Assembly (NCBI GenBank): GCA_017620475.1
Contig: JAFZQI010000028.1
Coordinates: 17,517-81,516 of the forward strand
DNA: 64,000 bases
Reading direction: 5' to 3'
Source: Clostridiales bacterium
Lineage (GTDB): Bacteria > Bacillota > Clostridia > Saccharofermentanales > Saccharofermentanaceae
Positions 26,898 to 35,135 of this stretch are shown in pieces. Every line of letters begins with the position of its first letter. The stretch's first letter is position 1. A model generated the notes under the pieces. The model worked only from the letters and a program-made list of their open reading frames with translations. It was not told the origin of the DNA and ran no database searches. Position numbers and translations under genes: made by a program.

Positions 26898-27623
26898 CTA
26901 CGCTTCTTTGTCGATTCCGATGATCGCCGTGACGCTCTTGCTCGGCGCCATCAGACAGGAATCGGAAAGCGTGATTCCGAGCCGTCTTTCTGCGTCTAAA
27001 AGCGGAAGGAACTCTCTTTGTACCTCGATGGGAAGATCACCGTATCCTGGTGAATATCTCCGTCTGGTCGCGGGATCCACTTGGTCCGATGCCGCGGATC
27101 TCATGCCGGCCGCCGCTTTTTCCACTTCCGCATTAAAGCAGTCGCACAGGGATTCGACTCTTTCGGCGCCAAGCCCCTGAAGCAGAAGTCCCAGCCGCGG
27201 GTCAGCCTTCTCATATCTTCGGATCAATCGGTCAATACCGGAGCCAATCGTCGCCGCGAAAAGCACTGTTTTCTCGCATCCTTCCAGATTACGGCGGAGG
27301 TTTTCCGACTTTTGGTCAAAGGGAAAGACCGGGTATCCTTCCTCATCCCACGATAACGGTACAACAAGAAATCCCACTCGGAAAGAAAGCACATCCGAAA
27401 CAAGAGACAGTGCTTTTGCCATAGAAGTGGACAAAACCGGATCCTTCTTCGCTTCTTCCTGGCTGTAGACCGGAATGCAGGAATATCGGAGCCACTCCGT
27501 TTCATTGACGGGCGGCGCCTCATAGTCGAGATACTGGGGAATCGTTTTCGTTCCTAAGCGGTCCGAAGCTTCCAGCGCCTCCACGATCCGATGAAGATGA
27601 TCCAGTTCTTTTTCCGAAGGCAT
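26898..27623 (-). CDS. Stand-alone methionine synthase reactivation-domain protein
   Basis: 241 residues matching the AdoMet-binding activation domain of MetH: the conserved phrases RRRYSPGYGDLP and GITLSDSCLMAPSKSVTAIIGI, with a preceding helical part. In long MetH this domain uses AdoMet to remethylate oxidised cob(II)alamin; here it would act in trans on the short MetH. It begins 18 bp after the metF stop and has GGAGA upstream of its ATG, so it is co-transcribed with metF. The electron donor is not encoded nearby. Confidence 0.85.
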   Translation of the reverse strand: MPSEKELDHLHRIVEALEASDRLGTKTIPQYLDYEAPPVNETEWLRYSCIPVYSQEEAKKDPVLSTSMAKALSLVSDVLSFRVGFLVVPLSWDEEGYPVFPFDQKSENLRRNLEGCEKTVLFAATIGSGIDRLIRRYEKADPRLGLLLQGLGAERVESLCDCFNAEVEKAAAGMRSAASDQVDPATRRRYSPGYGDLPIEVQREFLPLLDAERRLGITLSDSCLMAPSKSVTAIIGIDKEA

Positions 27624-27641
27624 ATCCGGGTCTCCGCAGGA

Positions 27642-28535
27642 TCAATTCACGCCATAGTCTTTCCATAGGATGTTGGAAAGGTTATGCATGATGGCTTCGG
27701 CCACATCGGGCTTATTCATGGAATAGACGTGCACATTGGTCACGCCGTTGGCATAAAGGTCAATGATCTGATCCGTGGCATAGGCGATGCCGGCCTGTTT
27801 CATGGAGTCCGGATCCGTTCCGAAATAATCCACGATGGCCTTGAAACGCTGGGGCATGAAGGACCCGCTGAGCTTAATGGCCTTCTCTACCTGGATCGCA
27901 TTAGTGATCGGCATGATGCCCGGGATCACCGGCACCGTGATACCGGCCTCACGGATCTTGTAGAGGAAGTTATAGAAAAGATTGTTATCGAAGACCATCT
28001 GGCTGACGAGGAAATCCGCGCCGGCGTCGACCTTCTCCTTTAAATACTTGATGTCTTCTCTCTGATTACTGCTCTCGGGATGAACCTCCGGATAGCATGC
28101 GCCGCCAATACAAAAATCGTAGCCACTCTCCTTGATCTCACGGATCAGTTCCACCGCATGACGGTAGTCCCATTTGCTTCTATCGGTGTTCTCCAGCTCC
28201 GGAGTCAGATCGCCCCGAAGAGCCATGATGTTCTCGATCCCCATGCTGTGGATCTCTTCGATCTTACTATGGATCATGTCCTTCGAACTGGACACGCAGG
28301 TCAGGTGTGCCATTGTCGGTACGCCGTGCTTCTTTTCGATCGTCTGTGCGATATCAAGCGTAAAGCGGGATGTTCCGCCACCCGCACCGTAGGTCACGCT
28401 CATGAAGGCGGGCTTGCTCTCCGCAATCTTCTCTGTCGTCTCCTTCACACTCTCAAAGGACGTCTCCTTCTTCGGCGGAAACACCTCAAACGACAGCGAC
28501 ATGTTCTTCTTGTTCAGGATATCTATAATCTTCAT
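27642..28535 (-). CDS. metF: Methylenetetrahydrofolate reductase
   Basis: 297 residues from ATG 28535, with GAGGAG 9 bases before it. The MTHFR barrel is clear: LSFEVFPPKKE, SVTYGAGGGTS, HLTCVSSSK, NIMALRGD and PEVHPE, and the FMN/FAD-type layout of the short bacterial enzymes. It reduces methylene-H4folate to methyl-H4folate, the methyl donor of MetH. It heads a small operon with the reactivation protein, behind the terminator of the ABC-F gene. Confidence 0.95.
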   Translation of the reverse strand: MKIIDILNKKNMSLSFEVFPPKKETSFESVKETTEKIAESKPAFMSVTYGAGGGTSRFTLDIAQTIEKKHGVPTMAHLTCVSSSKDMIHSKIEEIHSMGIENIMALRGDLTPELENTDRSKWDYRHAVELIREIKESGYDFCIGGACYPEVHPESSNQREDIKYLKEKVDAGADFLVSQMVFDNNLFYNFLYKIREAGITVPVIPGIMPITNAIQVEKAIKLSGSFMPQRFKAIVDYFGTDPDSMKQAGIAYATDQIIDLYANGVTNVHVYSMNKPDVAEAIMHNLSNILWKDYGVN

Positions 28536-28637
28536 GAACGAAACTCCTCTTCCTTTCGGCGCATAATCACGGAAACATGTGCACATTATAACATACAGAA
28601 AGTCTCCCTTCGATTTCCAAGCCGAAACGGAGAGAGA

Positions 28638-28718
28638 AAAAAGTGCGGAAACATTCCGAGCCACAAGTTTTGCCGAAGGCAACTGTCCGAAGTGGTGAGG
28701 ATGCTTTCCGCACTTTTT
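28638..28718 (-). terminator. Long hairpin terminator after the ABC-F gene
   Basis: AAAAAGTGCGGAAA at 28638-28651 pairs with its complement at 28705-28718, enclosing about 53 nt that can pair further (CATTCC against GGATG; TTGCC-GAA-GGCAA at the apex). A T run follows on the minus strand. The stem overlaps the last base of the ABC-F stop codon. Confidence 0.75.
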
Positions 28719-30246
28719 ACATCTCTACGGTTTTTGTCGCCATTTTCTCCCGGAAGCGTACATCATGCTCGACGATAAGCATGGTCGGCTGATACTCGCT
28801 GATCAGTTTTTCGAGCTGCATCCGTGAAAACACATCCACATAATTCAAGGGTTCATCCCAGATATAAAGATGTGCCGGTGTCAGGATACTCGTGGCGATC
28901 AGGACCTTTTTCTTCTGTCCCTCTGAAAACTCCTCGATCTTCTTGTCGAACTGCACCTGCTCTAAGTCCAGCTGCCGCAGTACCGATAGAAAAAGACTGT
29001 AATCCAGACCGTGTTCGAATGCATGCATCCTCAGATCCCCATGAAGGTGCGACGTGTCCTGGTTGATATACGAAATGACAAGGTTGCTCGCCACTTCAAG
29101 TTTACCGCTGATTGTGAAGGACTCTGTCCCGACATCCTTCGTGCCCGCTTGACGAAGGATCGCCTTGATGAGGCTTGATTTTCCGCAGCCATTACTGCCC
29201 TGCAGGAATACCCTGTCCCCTTTCATGATCTCAAACGATAGTCCCGAGAACACCGGTGCAGCGCCATCCTCGTAGCACAGCGACATCTCACGCGCCTCCA
29301 CGAGTCTGTCCTTATAGTGTTCCATCGGTGAGAGCTTGAGGTCGCGGATCTGTTCCACATCCTGAAGAAGGCCCTCTTTCTCCGCGATATTCTTCTCCAT
29401 TCTCTGCTCATAGACCTTGACGCGGGCTTCCATTTTCTTCGTCTTTGCACCGATGTACCCGCGGGTATTTTTGCTGCGGTCATGCTCTTTGATGGGGTCG
29501 TACCCGATCTTCGTATTCTCACTTTTGGTTGCCCATCGCTGGCTTTCCATCATAGCGCCGCGAAGCCGTCCGATCTCGCGCAGATGTTTTTCATTCTCCG
29601 CCTGCGCGAATGCATCTGCCCGTGTCTTATTCTCCCACCAGGAACTGAAATTCCCCGCCTGCACCTCGATCGTCGAACGGTTCAGGACCAGCACATGATC
29701 CACACAGGCATCCAGAAGGTCACGGTCGTGAGACACCAGAATAAAACCCTTCTTCCCGGCCAGATACCGTTTGACGATCTCCCGTGCCTCCTGATCCAGA
29801 TGATTGGTCGGTTCATCGATCAGAAGGAAATCATTCTCCCCGGAGAAAAGCACTGCCAGCATGACCTTCGTCCGTTCCCCGAAGCTCAGCGTGCGAATCG
29901 GCCGATAAAGCAATTCCATATCCACCGCAAGTTCCGAGAGCTCGCACATGACGCGCCAGCTCTCCACACCCGGCTTCCACTGTTCCATCAGTTCATCCGC
30001 CGTTTTGGAAAGATCCGAAGGTTCCATCGCATACGGGAAATAGTCGCAAGCCCAATCCAGGCTGATGCTTCCGCTATATTCATATTTACCCAGGAGGAGA
30101 TTGAGAAAGGTCGTCTTCCCTTTGCCGTTTCGTCCGATAAAACCCAGTTTCCACGATGTGTCGATCGTAAACGAAACATCTTCGAAGATATTATCGAAAC
30201 TGCTTTCATATGCAAAAGTAAGATGATTTACTTTGATTTGTGCCAT
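28717..30246 (-). CDS. ABC-F ATPase, Lsa-like ribosome protection type
   Basis: 509 residues from ATG 30246 (AAAGAGG upstream). Two ABC modules are present: Walker A GRNGKGKTT near residue 40 and GSNGCGKSS in the second, signatures LSFGERTKV and FSEGQKKKV, and Walker B ending FLLIDEPTNHLD and YIWDEPLNYVD, joined by a long charged linker. There is no membrane domain. The opening (IKVNHLTFAYESSFDNIFEDVSF, split here as IKVNHLTFAY and ESSFDNIFEDVSF) and the ending EKMATKTVEM are close to Lsa-type proteins, which dislodge lincosamides, streptogramin A and pleuromutilins from the 50S subunit. Resistance itself is an inference. A leader of nearly 300 nt precedes the gene. Confidence 0.85.
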   Translation of the reverse strand: MAQIKVNHLTFAYESSFDNIFEDVSFTIDTSWKLGFIGRNGKGKTTFLNLLLGKYEYSGSISLDWACDYFPYAMEPSDLSKTADELMEQWKPGVESWRVMCELSELAVDMELLYRPIRTLSFGERTKVMLAVLFSGENDFLLIDEPTNHLDQEAREIVKRYLAGKKGFILVSHDRDLLDACVDHVLVLNRSTIEVQAGNFSSWWENKTRADAFAQAENEKHLREIGRLRGAMMESQRWATKSENTKIGYDPIKEHDRSKNTRGYIGAKTKKMEARVKVYEQRMEKNIAEKEGLLQDVEQIRDLKLSPMEHYKDRLVEAREMSLCYEDGAAPVFSGLSFEIMKGDRVFLQGSNGCGKSSLIKAILRQAGTKDVGTESFTISGKLEVASNLVISYINQDTSHLHGDLRMHAFEHGLDYSLFLSVLRQLDLEQVQFDKKIEEFSEGQKKKVLIATSILTPAHLYIWDEPLNYVDVFSRMQLEKLISEYQPTMLIVEHDVRFREKMATKTVEM

Positions 30247-30573
30247 AGTCTGCCTCTTTCTGCCTGCAAACAAAAAGCCCGTTCCTGCCCACGCAAAAAC
30301 AGACCCGCAAATCTACCCATCTCACATTTTTCCGAAGCGTGCTTAAAAACCGCCCGGAAATACGGGTGACACTCATGCGATGATCTGTCGAAAGCGTACA
30401 CAAGAAGACCCTCTGCAGGTCTTATCTTTAAATCGTGTATTCCTTCAACGATCATCACTTTCTCATCGGTCTACCCCGTCGCGCATTTCGCACTCTTTCT
30501 TTAGAATCAGCAGGATACCCGCCGAAGCCGTACCCATGTGTTTATAGTACCACGGCACCGGAAGAAACGGCAA
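30247..30573 (-). promoter_or_regulatory. Promoter and long 5' leader of the ABC-F gene
   Basis: TTGCCG (30573-30568), an 18-bp spacer and TACTAT (30549-30544) preceded by TGG form a plausible promoter. The leader of about 290 nt has a hairpin AAGACC/GGTCTT and a weak hairpin followed by TTTTT (CCCG-TATTTC-CGGGCGG). A 76-codon GTG frame (30458-30228) runs across the ABC-F start by 19 bases; no family is recognised. ABC-F resistance genes are often controlled by leader-peptide attenuation, which this layout would allow. Confidence 0.4.
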
Positions 30574-30603
30574 GGCTCTTTCCTTATACCTCTCGTCTAA
30601 TTC

Positions 30604-30668
30604 GAAAAGAACTGCCCCCGGAGGCTCGGATCTTCACGTTTTCGGAAGAACACCTCAAGGGGCAGTTT
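30604..30668 (-). terminator. Terminator after the LppM-like gene
   Basis: AACTGCCCC (30610-30618) pairs with GGGGCAGTT (30659-30667), with inner pairing TCTTC/GGAAGA, followed on the minus strand by CTTTTCG. It lies 28 bp after the stop at 30696. Confidence 0.6.
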
Positions 30669-30695
30669 CATTTCAAAGATTTGATCGTACCGCTC

Positions 30696-31967
30696 TTACA
30701 CCGAAGGATCTGCGTCATCTTCAGGAGCCGCAGGTATTTCCGGAACCACAGGAGCGATCGGGAGATCCTGGACTTCCGGTGCAGCAGGAACTTCAGGAAC
30801 AGACGGTGCAACAGGTGCCACCGGAAGATCCGGTACTTCAGGGGCAACTGGTGTTGCCGCAGCAGGCGCATCTGTCGGAAGCGGAGCAAACGGTGCCATT
30901 ACCGGTGCCGTGGACTGCGGGATCACATCCGGAACGATCGGCACGCCCGGCTCTTCTTCCAGCGCTTCCAGTTCTTCCAAAGAATCGACCGAAGCCGCTT
31001 CAGAAGGCTTGGACCAGATCGGAGCAGAAGAATTCAGAAGATCTTCCGGAGACTCAAATCCTGCATCCGGTACCTGACCGACCTGCGGAAGTCCCGTGCT
31101 CTGGTTCGCATTGAAAGCCGGAGCCGCCGGTTCTGCCGGTTTGAAAGCCTGTCCGGCCGAAGTTGCCGGTTCAGAAGGAGTTGCCGGCGTAGATGCAAAG
31201 GTCGAAGCATATGCCGGAGCCGGAGTTTCCTTCTTTTTCTTGTTCATGATCAGGATAGCGGCAACGATACCTGCAGCAATGACAACACCGCCGATGATCA
31301 AACCGATGATCCACATCGGGAATCCGCCGCCAGTCAGCTTAAACTCGCAATGGATCGGTTCTTTCATTTTAAACAGGTCCCATTCCAGTGTTTTTCCGTC
31401 AACCTTGGTCGCGTTATTGTCTTTCGCCTTTGCCGGGAGCTGCAGAACAAAGGTCATGTATCCGCCGTAAGAACGGATCGAAGCGGCCTCCAGGCCCTGC
31501 TCTTCCGTCTCTTCCGTATTGCTGCTTGCGTCCCAGTCAAGGATATAAAGATCGCCGTCTTTTTCCAAAGTGAAATCTTCGTAGCCAAGTTCAAGTGCCT
31601 GCAGTTCTTCAGCGAGATCCTCCAGAGCGATCCCCTCTTTCGAAGCAGAGAAGCCGACGTACTTATGCTTGTCATTCTCTTCCCCCGTGTACTTCCCAAC
31701 GTCCCATCCTGCGGCCTCAACAAACTCTATCTTCTCATTGAGTTCCTCGTTCTCGTCATCGTTATTGACTACGACATCTCCGTCTCCTTCGCTATCGCTC
31801 ATCAGTTCAGACGAATCGATCGTTGCGTAAACGATAAAGATATCCACCGTACCATCCTTGTGCACGGAAGCCGTCGTCTTATAACGGATACAGCCAGTGA
31901 AACAAAGAATAATAGCAAATACCATCGCGATGGCCAGAAGTCTCCTCAGCTTGCTCATCTTATTCAT
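30696..31967 (-). CDS. LppM-like lipoprotein with a membrane helix and Pro/Ala-rich tail
   Basis: 423 residues. The signal peptide ends LCFTGC with the lipidated Cys at 26. Residues 27-215 resemble the LppM domain (CIRYKTTASVHKDGTVDIFIV). A membrane helix follows at about 222-243 and then a basic KKKK stop, so the last 175 residues should lie in the cytoplasm. That tail is Ala/Pro-rich and ends in repeats of APVAPEVPxLP type. A protein lipidated outside and also membrane-spanning is unusual. ATG 31967 has GGGAGG 6 bases upstream, and an extended -10 (TGTTATAAA at 32016-32008) precedes it. Function unknown. Confidence 0.7.
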   Translation of the reverse strand: MNKMSKLRRLLAIAMVFAIILCFTGCIRYKTTASVHKDGTVDIFIVYATIDSSELMSDSEGDGDVVVNNDDENEELNEKIEFVEAAGWDVGKYTGEENDKHKYVGFSASKEGIALEDLAEELQALELGYEDFTLEKDGDLYILDWDASSNTEETEEQGLEAASIRSYGGYMTFVLQLPAKAKDNNATKVDGKTLEWDLFKMKEPIHCEFKLTGGGFPMWIIGLIIGGVVIAAGIVAAILIMNKKKKETPAPAYASTFASTPATPSEPATSAGQAFKPAEPAAPAFNANQSTGLPQVGQVPDAGFESPEDLLNSSAPIWSKPSEAASVDSLEELEALEEEPGVPIVPDVIPQSTAPVMAPFAPLPTDAPAAATPVAPEVPDLPVAPVAPSVPEVPAAPEVQDLPIAPVVPEIPAAPEDDADPSV

Positions 31968-32146
31968 TTTTTCCTCCCAAACCGCTCGAAGCGTTTTTCA
32001 AAATAAATTTATAACACGATTTTATCGAACTCCTGCTGAAAACACAACAACCGCTAAGACGTGACTTTAATAGCAAAGCATGTCCCATCGTGACCTCCCG
32101 GAGCCATTCTCATTTTCGCCGGACTTCTTTCCGGAAATCCCTCAGG

Positions 32147-34315
32147 TTACTCGGCGCCGACGGTAAACTTTACGGAGATCAAGTCCTCTTCTCTACTGCT
32201 GTGACCTGCGTAAAGAATGAATTCTCCCGGTTCAAGCACGGTCTTACAATCCGCATTGACGATCTTGAAATCTTCCGGATCGATCCGGAACTCCAGTTCT
32301 TGCGATTGTCCCGGCAGAAGCGTAACCTGCGCAAATGCAATGAGTTTTCTCACTGGCGTCAGCACGCTGGACACACAGTCCTTAAGGTACACCTGCACGG
32401 TCTCCGTACCTTCCTGATCACCCGCATTTTTCACCGTGACGGAAAGCTTTCCATTCTCATAGGATAAGCCTTCATATACAAAAGCACTGTACCCGATTCC
32501 TTCACCGAAAGAGAATAATGGTGTCTCCGGATAATCCACATATTTGTTGCCGTGCCATCCGGGGAGCTGGTTGTAATACACCGGAAGCTGGCCCACATGT
32601 CTCGGGAAAGAAATCGGAAGGCGTCCGCTCGGATTAAGCTTGCCGAAGATCACCTCGGCTAACGCCTGACCACCGAACATACCGCCGTTAAATCCGCACA
32701 GTACCGCGTCCGCCTTCTCGGCCGTATCCCCCATGCACAAAGGTTTGGAGGCAATCAGAACCGTACAGATCGGCTTTCCGGTGCTTTTCAATTTGGAGAA
32801 TAATGCATACTGGCAACCCGAAAGATCCAGGTTCGCCCGGTCATGGAACTCGCCGTACTGGTCAATCACATCGCCCACCGCATAGATGATCGCATCCGCA
32901 TCCGATACCGCCTTAAGCGCTTCCTCCATATCGGCATCGTCCTGATCGGACGGCAGCACGGAACAGCCCTTCGCATAGACCGCCTCGATACCCATCTGCG
33001 CACAAAGATCGCGTACGCCTTCCCAAAGTGTCACGTAAGGACGGATGGGCTCACGGGTCGGATCCGGAAGCGGATGCGAAAAGTATGTCCAGTCACCGTA
33101 CTGCGCACGGATATCATCTGCATTGCTTCCGATCACGGCTACTTTTCTGACCGTGGTACCCTTCGCGTTTGACCCAGCCGTAGAAGCAGCAGACTGAAGC
33201 GGAAGCATACCGTTATTGCGAAGCATCGTGGCGCTTTTTCTGGCGGCATCCAGTGCCGCATCCAGGTGCTCTTTCTTTCCGAAACAATCGGGCTCGCCTT
33301 TCTTTTCAGGCTTCTCGAAAAGCTCCATCTCGTACTTGATGGTGAGGATATGAAGCACGCACTCATCCACCACCGAGATGTCCACTTTACCGGAAGAAAG
33401 GGCCGAAAGCATCCCGTCATAGAAGCCCTTGGTCATCATGATCATGTCATTTCCGGCTTCGGCCGCCTTGATCGATGCGTCCTCCATATCCGCGCAGACA
33501 TGCTGAAGTGTCACAAGGCTCTCGGCGTTGTTCCAATCGGTGATCACGAATCCGTCAAAATTCAGTTCATCACGGAGGATATCGTGCAGATATTTACGGC
33601 TTACGGTAAGCGGTGTTCCATCAATGCAGCCGTAAGCGGTCATGAAGGTTGCACAGCCCACATCCGCTGCACGTTTAAAGGGCGGCAGGAAAAGTTCTCT
33701 TACCTTTCTTTCCGCTACCTCCGTATCGTAAGCGTCACGGGCACCCGTTGCCTCGCCGTATCCCAGATAGTGCTTCGCGCATGCCAGGATATGCTCGTCA
33801 TCCGAAAGGTCATCGCCCTGATATCCTTCAATAATGGCCGCCGCCATTTCACCCGTCAGATACGGGTCTTCACCGAAGGTCTCATTGATCCGGCCCCACC
33901 TTGTATCTCTTCCTAAACAAAGCACCGGCGAGAAGGTCCAGTGCAGTCCGTCCGTGGCTACCTCCCGGGCCGTCACCTCGCCCATTTTTCTTGCCACCTC
34001 CGGATTCCAGCTGCAGGCGCATCCCAGCTGCGTCGGGAAGATTGTCGCGTGGTTGTTCAGACCGTGTCCGTGGATCGCATCGATACCGAAGATCACCGGG
34101 ATCCCCAGACGGGTCTGCATCGCCGCCTGCTGGAGTTCTCTTGCGTCATCTCCCAGCACGTGGAGGAAGGAGCCGGCACCCAGTTTGGCCCACTTCAGTG
34201 CTTCCTCCCGTCCGCCGTCCGTGTAGGTGACCTGCAGCATCTGCGCCACCTTTTCTTCCGTCGTCATTTTCGCGAGAAGTTCTCTCGCCTTTTCCTTTGC
34301 CAATGCTCTCTTCAT
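32147..34315 (-). CDS. Glycoside hydrolase family 3 beta-glucosidase
   Basis: 722 residues from ATG 34315 with GAGGAGG 8 bases upstream. The N-terminal barrel holds IFGIDAIHGHG and the nucleophile Asp in GFVITDWN; the C-terminal alpha/beta domain and a fibronectin-like end (AGDQEGTETVQVYLKD) complete the three-domain GH3 layout. No signal peptide, so it hydrolyses imported beta-glucosides or related oligosaccharides inside the cell. The leader holds three imperfect copies of TTGTGGAATTCTTC (34339-34390). It lies beside other cytoplasmic glycosidases of this window, which fits a saccharolytic organism. Confidence 0.9.
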   Translation of the reverse strand: MKRALAKEKARELLAKMTTEEKVAQMLQVTYTDGGREEALKWAKLGAGSFLHVLGDDARELQQAAMQTRLGIPVIFGIDAIHGHGLNNHATIFPTQLGCACSWNPEVARKMGEVTAREVATDGLHWTFSPVLCLGRDTRWGRINETFGEDPYLTGEMAAAIIEGYQGDDLSDDEHILACAKHYLGYGEATGARDAYDTEVAERKVRELFLPPFKRAADVGCATFMTAYGCIDGTPLTVSRKYLHDILRDELNFDGFVITDWNNAESLVTLQHVCADMEDASIKAAEAGNDMIMMTKGFYDGMLSALSSGKVDISVVDECVLHILTIKYEMELFEKPEKKGEPDCFGKKEHLDAALDAARKSATMLRNNGMLPLQSAASTAGSNAKGTTVRKVAVIGSNADDIRAQYGDWTYFSHPLPDPTREPIRPYVTLWEGVRDLCAQMGIEAVYAKGCSVLPSDQDDADMEEALKAVSDADAIIYAVGDVIDQYGEFHDRANLDLSGCQYALFSKLKSTGKPICTVLIASKPLCMGDTAEKADAVLCGFNGGMFGGQALAEVIFGKLNPSGRLPISFPRHVGQLPVYYNQLPGWHGNKYVDYPETPLFSFGEGIGYSAFVYEGLSYENGKLSVTVKNAGDQEGTETVQVYLKDCVSSVLTPVRKLIAFAQVTLLPGQSQELEFRIDPEDFKIVNADCKTVLEPGEFILYAGHSSREEDLISVKFTVGAE

Positions 34316-34438
34316 GGGTCGACCTCCTCTTTTCATTGTTGTGGAATTCTTCTTCAATTGTGGGGTTCTTCAATTATGGAATTCTTTTCCAGGTTCAGTT
34401 ATGGATTAAAATCAGAACTCCGGTTCAGCCGGGAATAC

Positions 34439-35098
34439 TCATGTCCTTAGGGAATTCAGTGCCACCGGAAACCCGAAATAGGTATCCGGGCAGGGTTCAT
34501 CTTTTAGGGTAAAATGCCACCACTCGCAATCGATCGGCAGGAAGCCGTTTTTCGTCATCAGTTCGCGGAGGAGCATGCGGTTACTATACTGTTCTTCCGT
34601 AATTCCGCGATAGTCCGGGTGGGACTTCTCACTAAAGAAATCAAAGGGACTTCCCATGTCCAGTTCTTTGCCCGTAGACATATCCAGAAGTGTCAGATCA
34701 ACGGTACTGCCGCGGCTGTGGCTCGAACGGCTGGCGATATACCCTTCTTTAAAAAGGTCCTGTTTCTCGAGGTCCGGATAGAAGAACGGCTTCATCCGCT
34801 GATCGAGATCCTCGATTCCCCAAAGGACAAAATGCTTGACCGCATTTACGGGGCGGTATGCATCAAATATCTTCAGACGGTACCCCTGAACATTGGCCAG
34901 ATTGCTGATCGTCTTTAGGGCCCTGGCCGCCTCTCGGGAAATAATGGCGCACGGTTCCTCATACCCGTCGATCCGGTCGCCGACGAAGTTGTAGGTCGAG
35001 AAATAACGGATCTCCTGCACGATCCCCGGCACATAGTCGGACAGCAGGACAAAACCCGATGAATCCATCGATACCTGTTGCGGAAGATCATTTATCAT
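34439..35098 (-). CDS. D-alanyl-D-alanine dipeptidase (VanX/DdpX family)
   Basis: 219 residues. All VanX landmarks are present: the Arg in FDAYRPVNA, zinc ligands His and Asp in SSHSRGSTVDL, and the Glu-x2-His of CEWWHF. There is no signal peptide, as in cytoplasmic VanX and DdpX, which split D-Ala-D-Ala. GGGGGA lies 8 bases upstream of ATG 35098. No vanH, vanA or vanRS genes are nearby, so a D-alanine recycling role is more likely than glycopeptide resistance. Confidence 0.9.
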   Translation of the reverse strand: MINDLPQQVSMDSSGFVLLSDYVPGIVQEIRYFSTYNFVGDRIDGYEEPCAIISREAARALKTISNLANVQGYRLKIFDAYRPVNAVKHFVLWGIEDLDQRMKPFFYPDLEKQDLFKEGYIASRSSHSRGSTVDLTLLDMSTGKELDMGSPFDFFSEKSHPDYRGITEEQYSNRMLLRELMTKNGFLPIDCEWWHFTLKDEPCPDTYFGFPVALNSLRT

Positions 35099-35135
35099 TT
35101 CGCGTTCCCCCTGCGCTTAGTATTTACTCACCGCA

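Noticed and set aside
28638..28718. AAAAAGTGCGG text as a Haemophilus-type uptake sequence
   Set aside because: It occurs only as the two arms of one terminator stem and is not dispersed.
30435..32006. Long open frame opposite the LppM-like gene
   Set aside because: Arg/Cys/His-rich translation without motif; it is a shadow of the Pro/Ala-rich coding strand.
33266..33916. Long open frame opposite the GH3 gene
   Set aside because: No ribosome site and the opposite strand encodes a clear GH3 domain.
34439..35098. VanX-type gene as vancomycin resistance
   Set aside because: No vanH, vanA, vanR or vanS lies nearby; a D-Ala-D-Ala recycling role is more likely.
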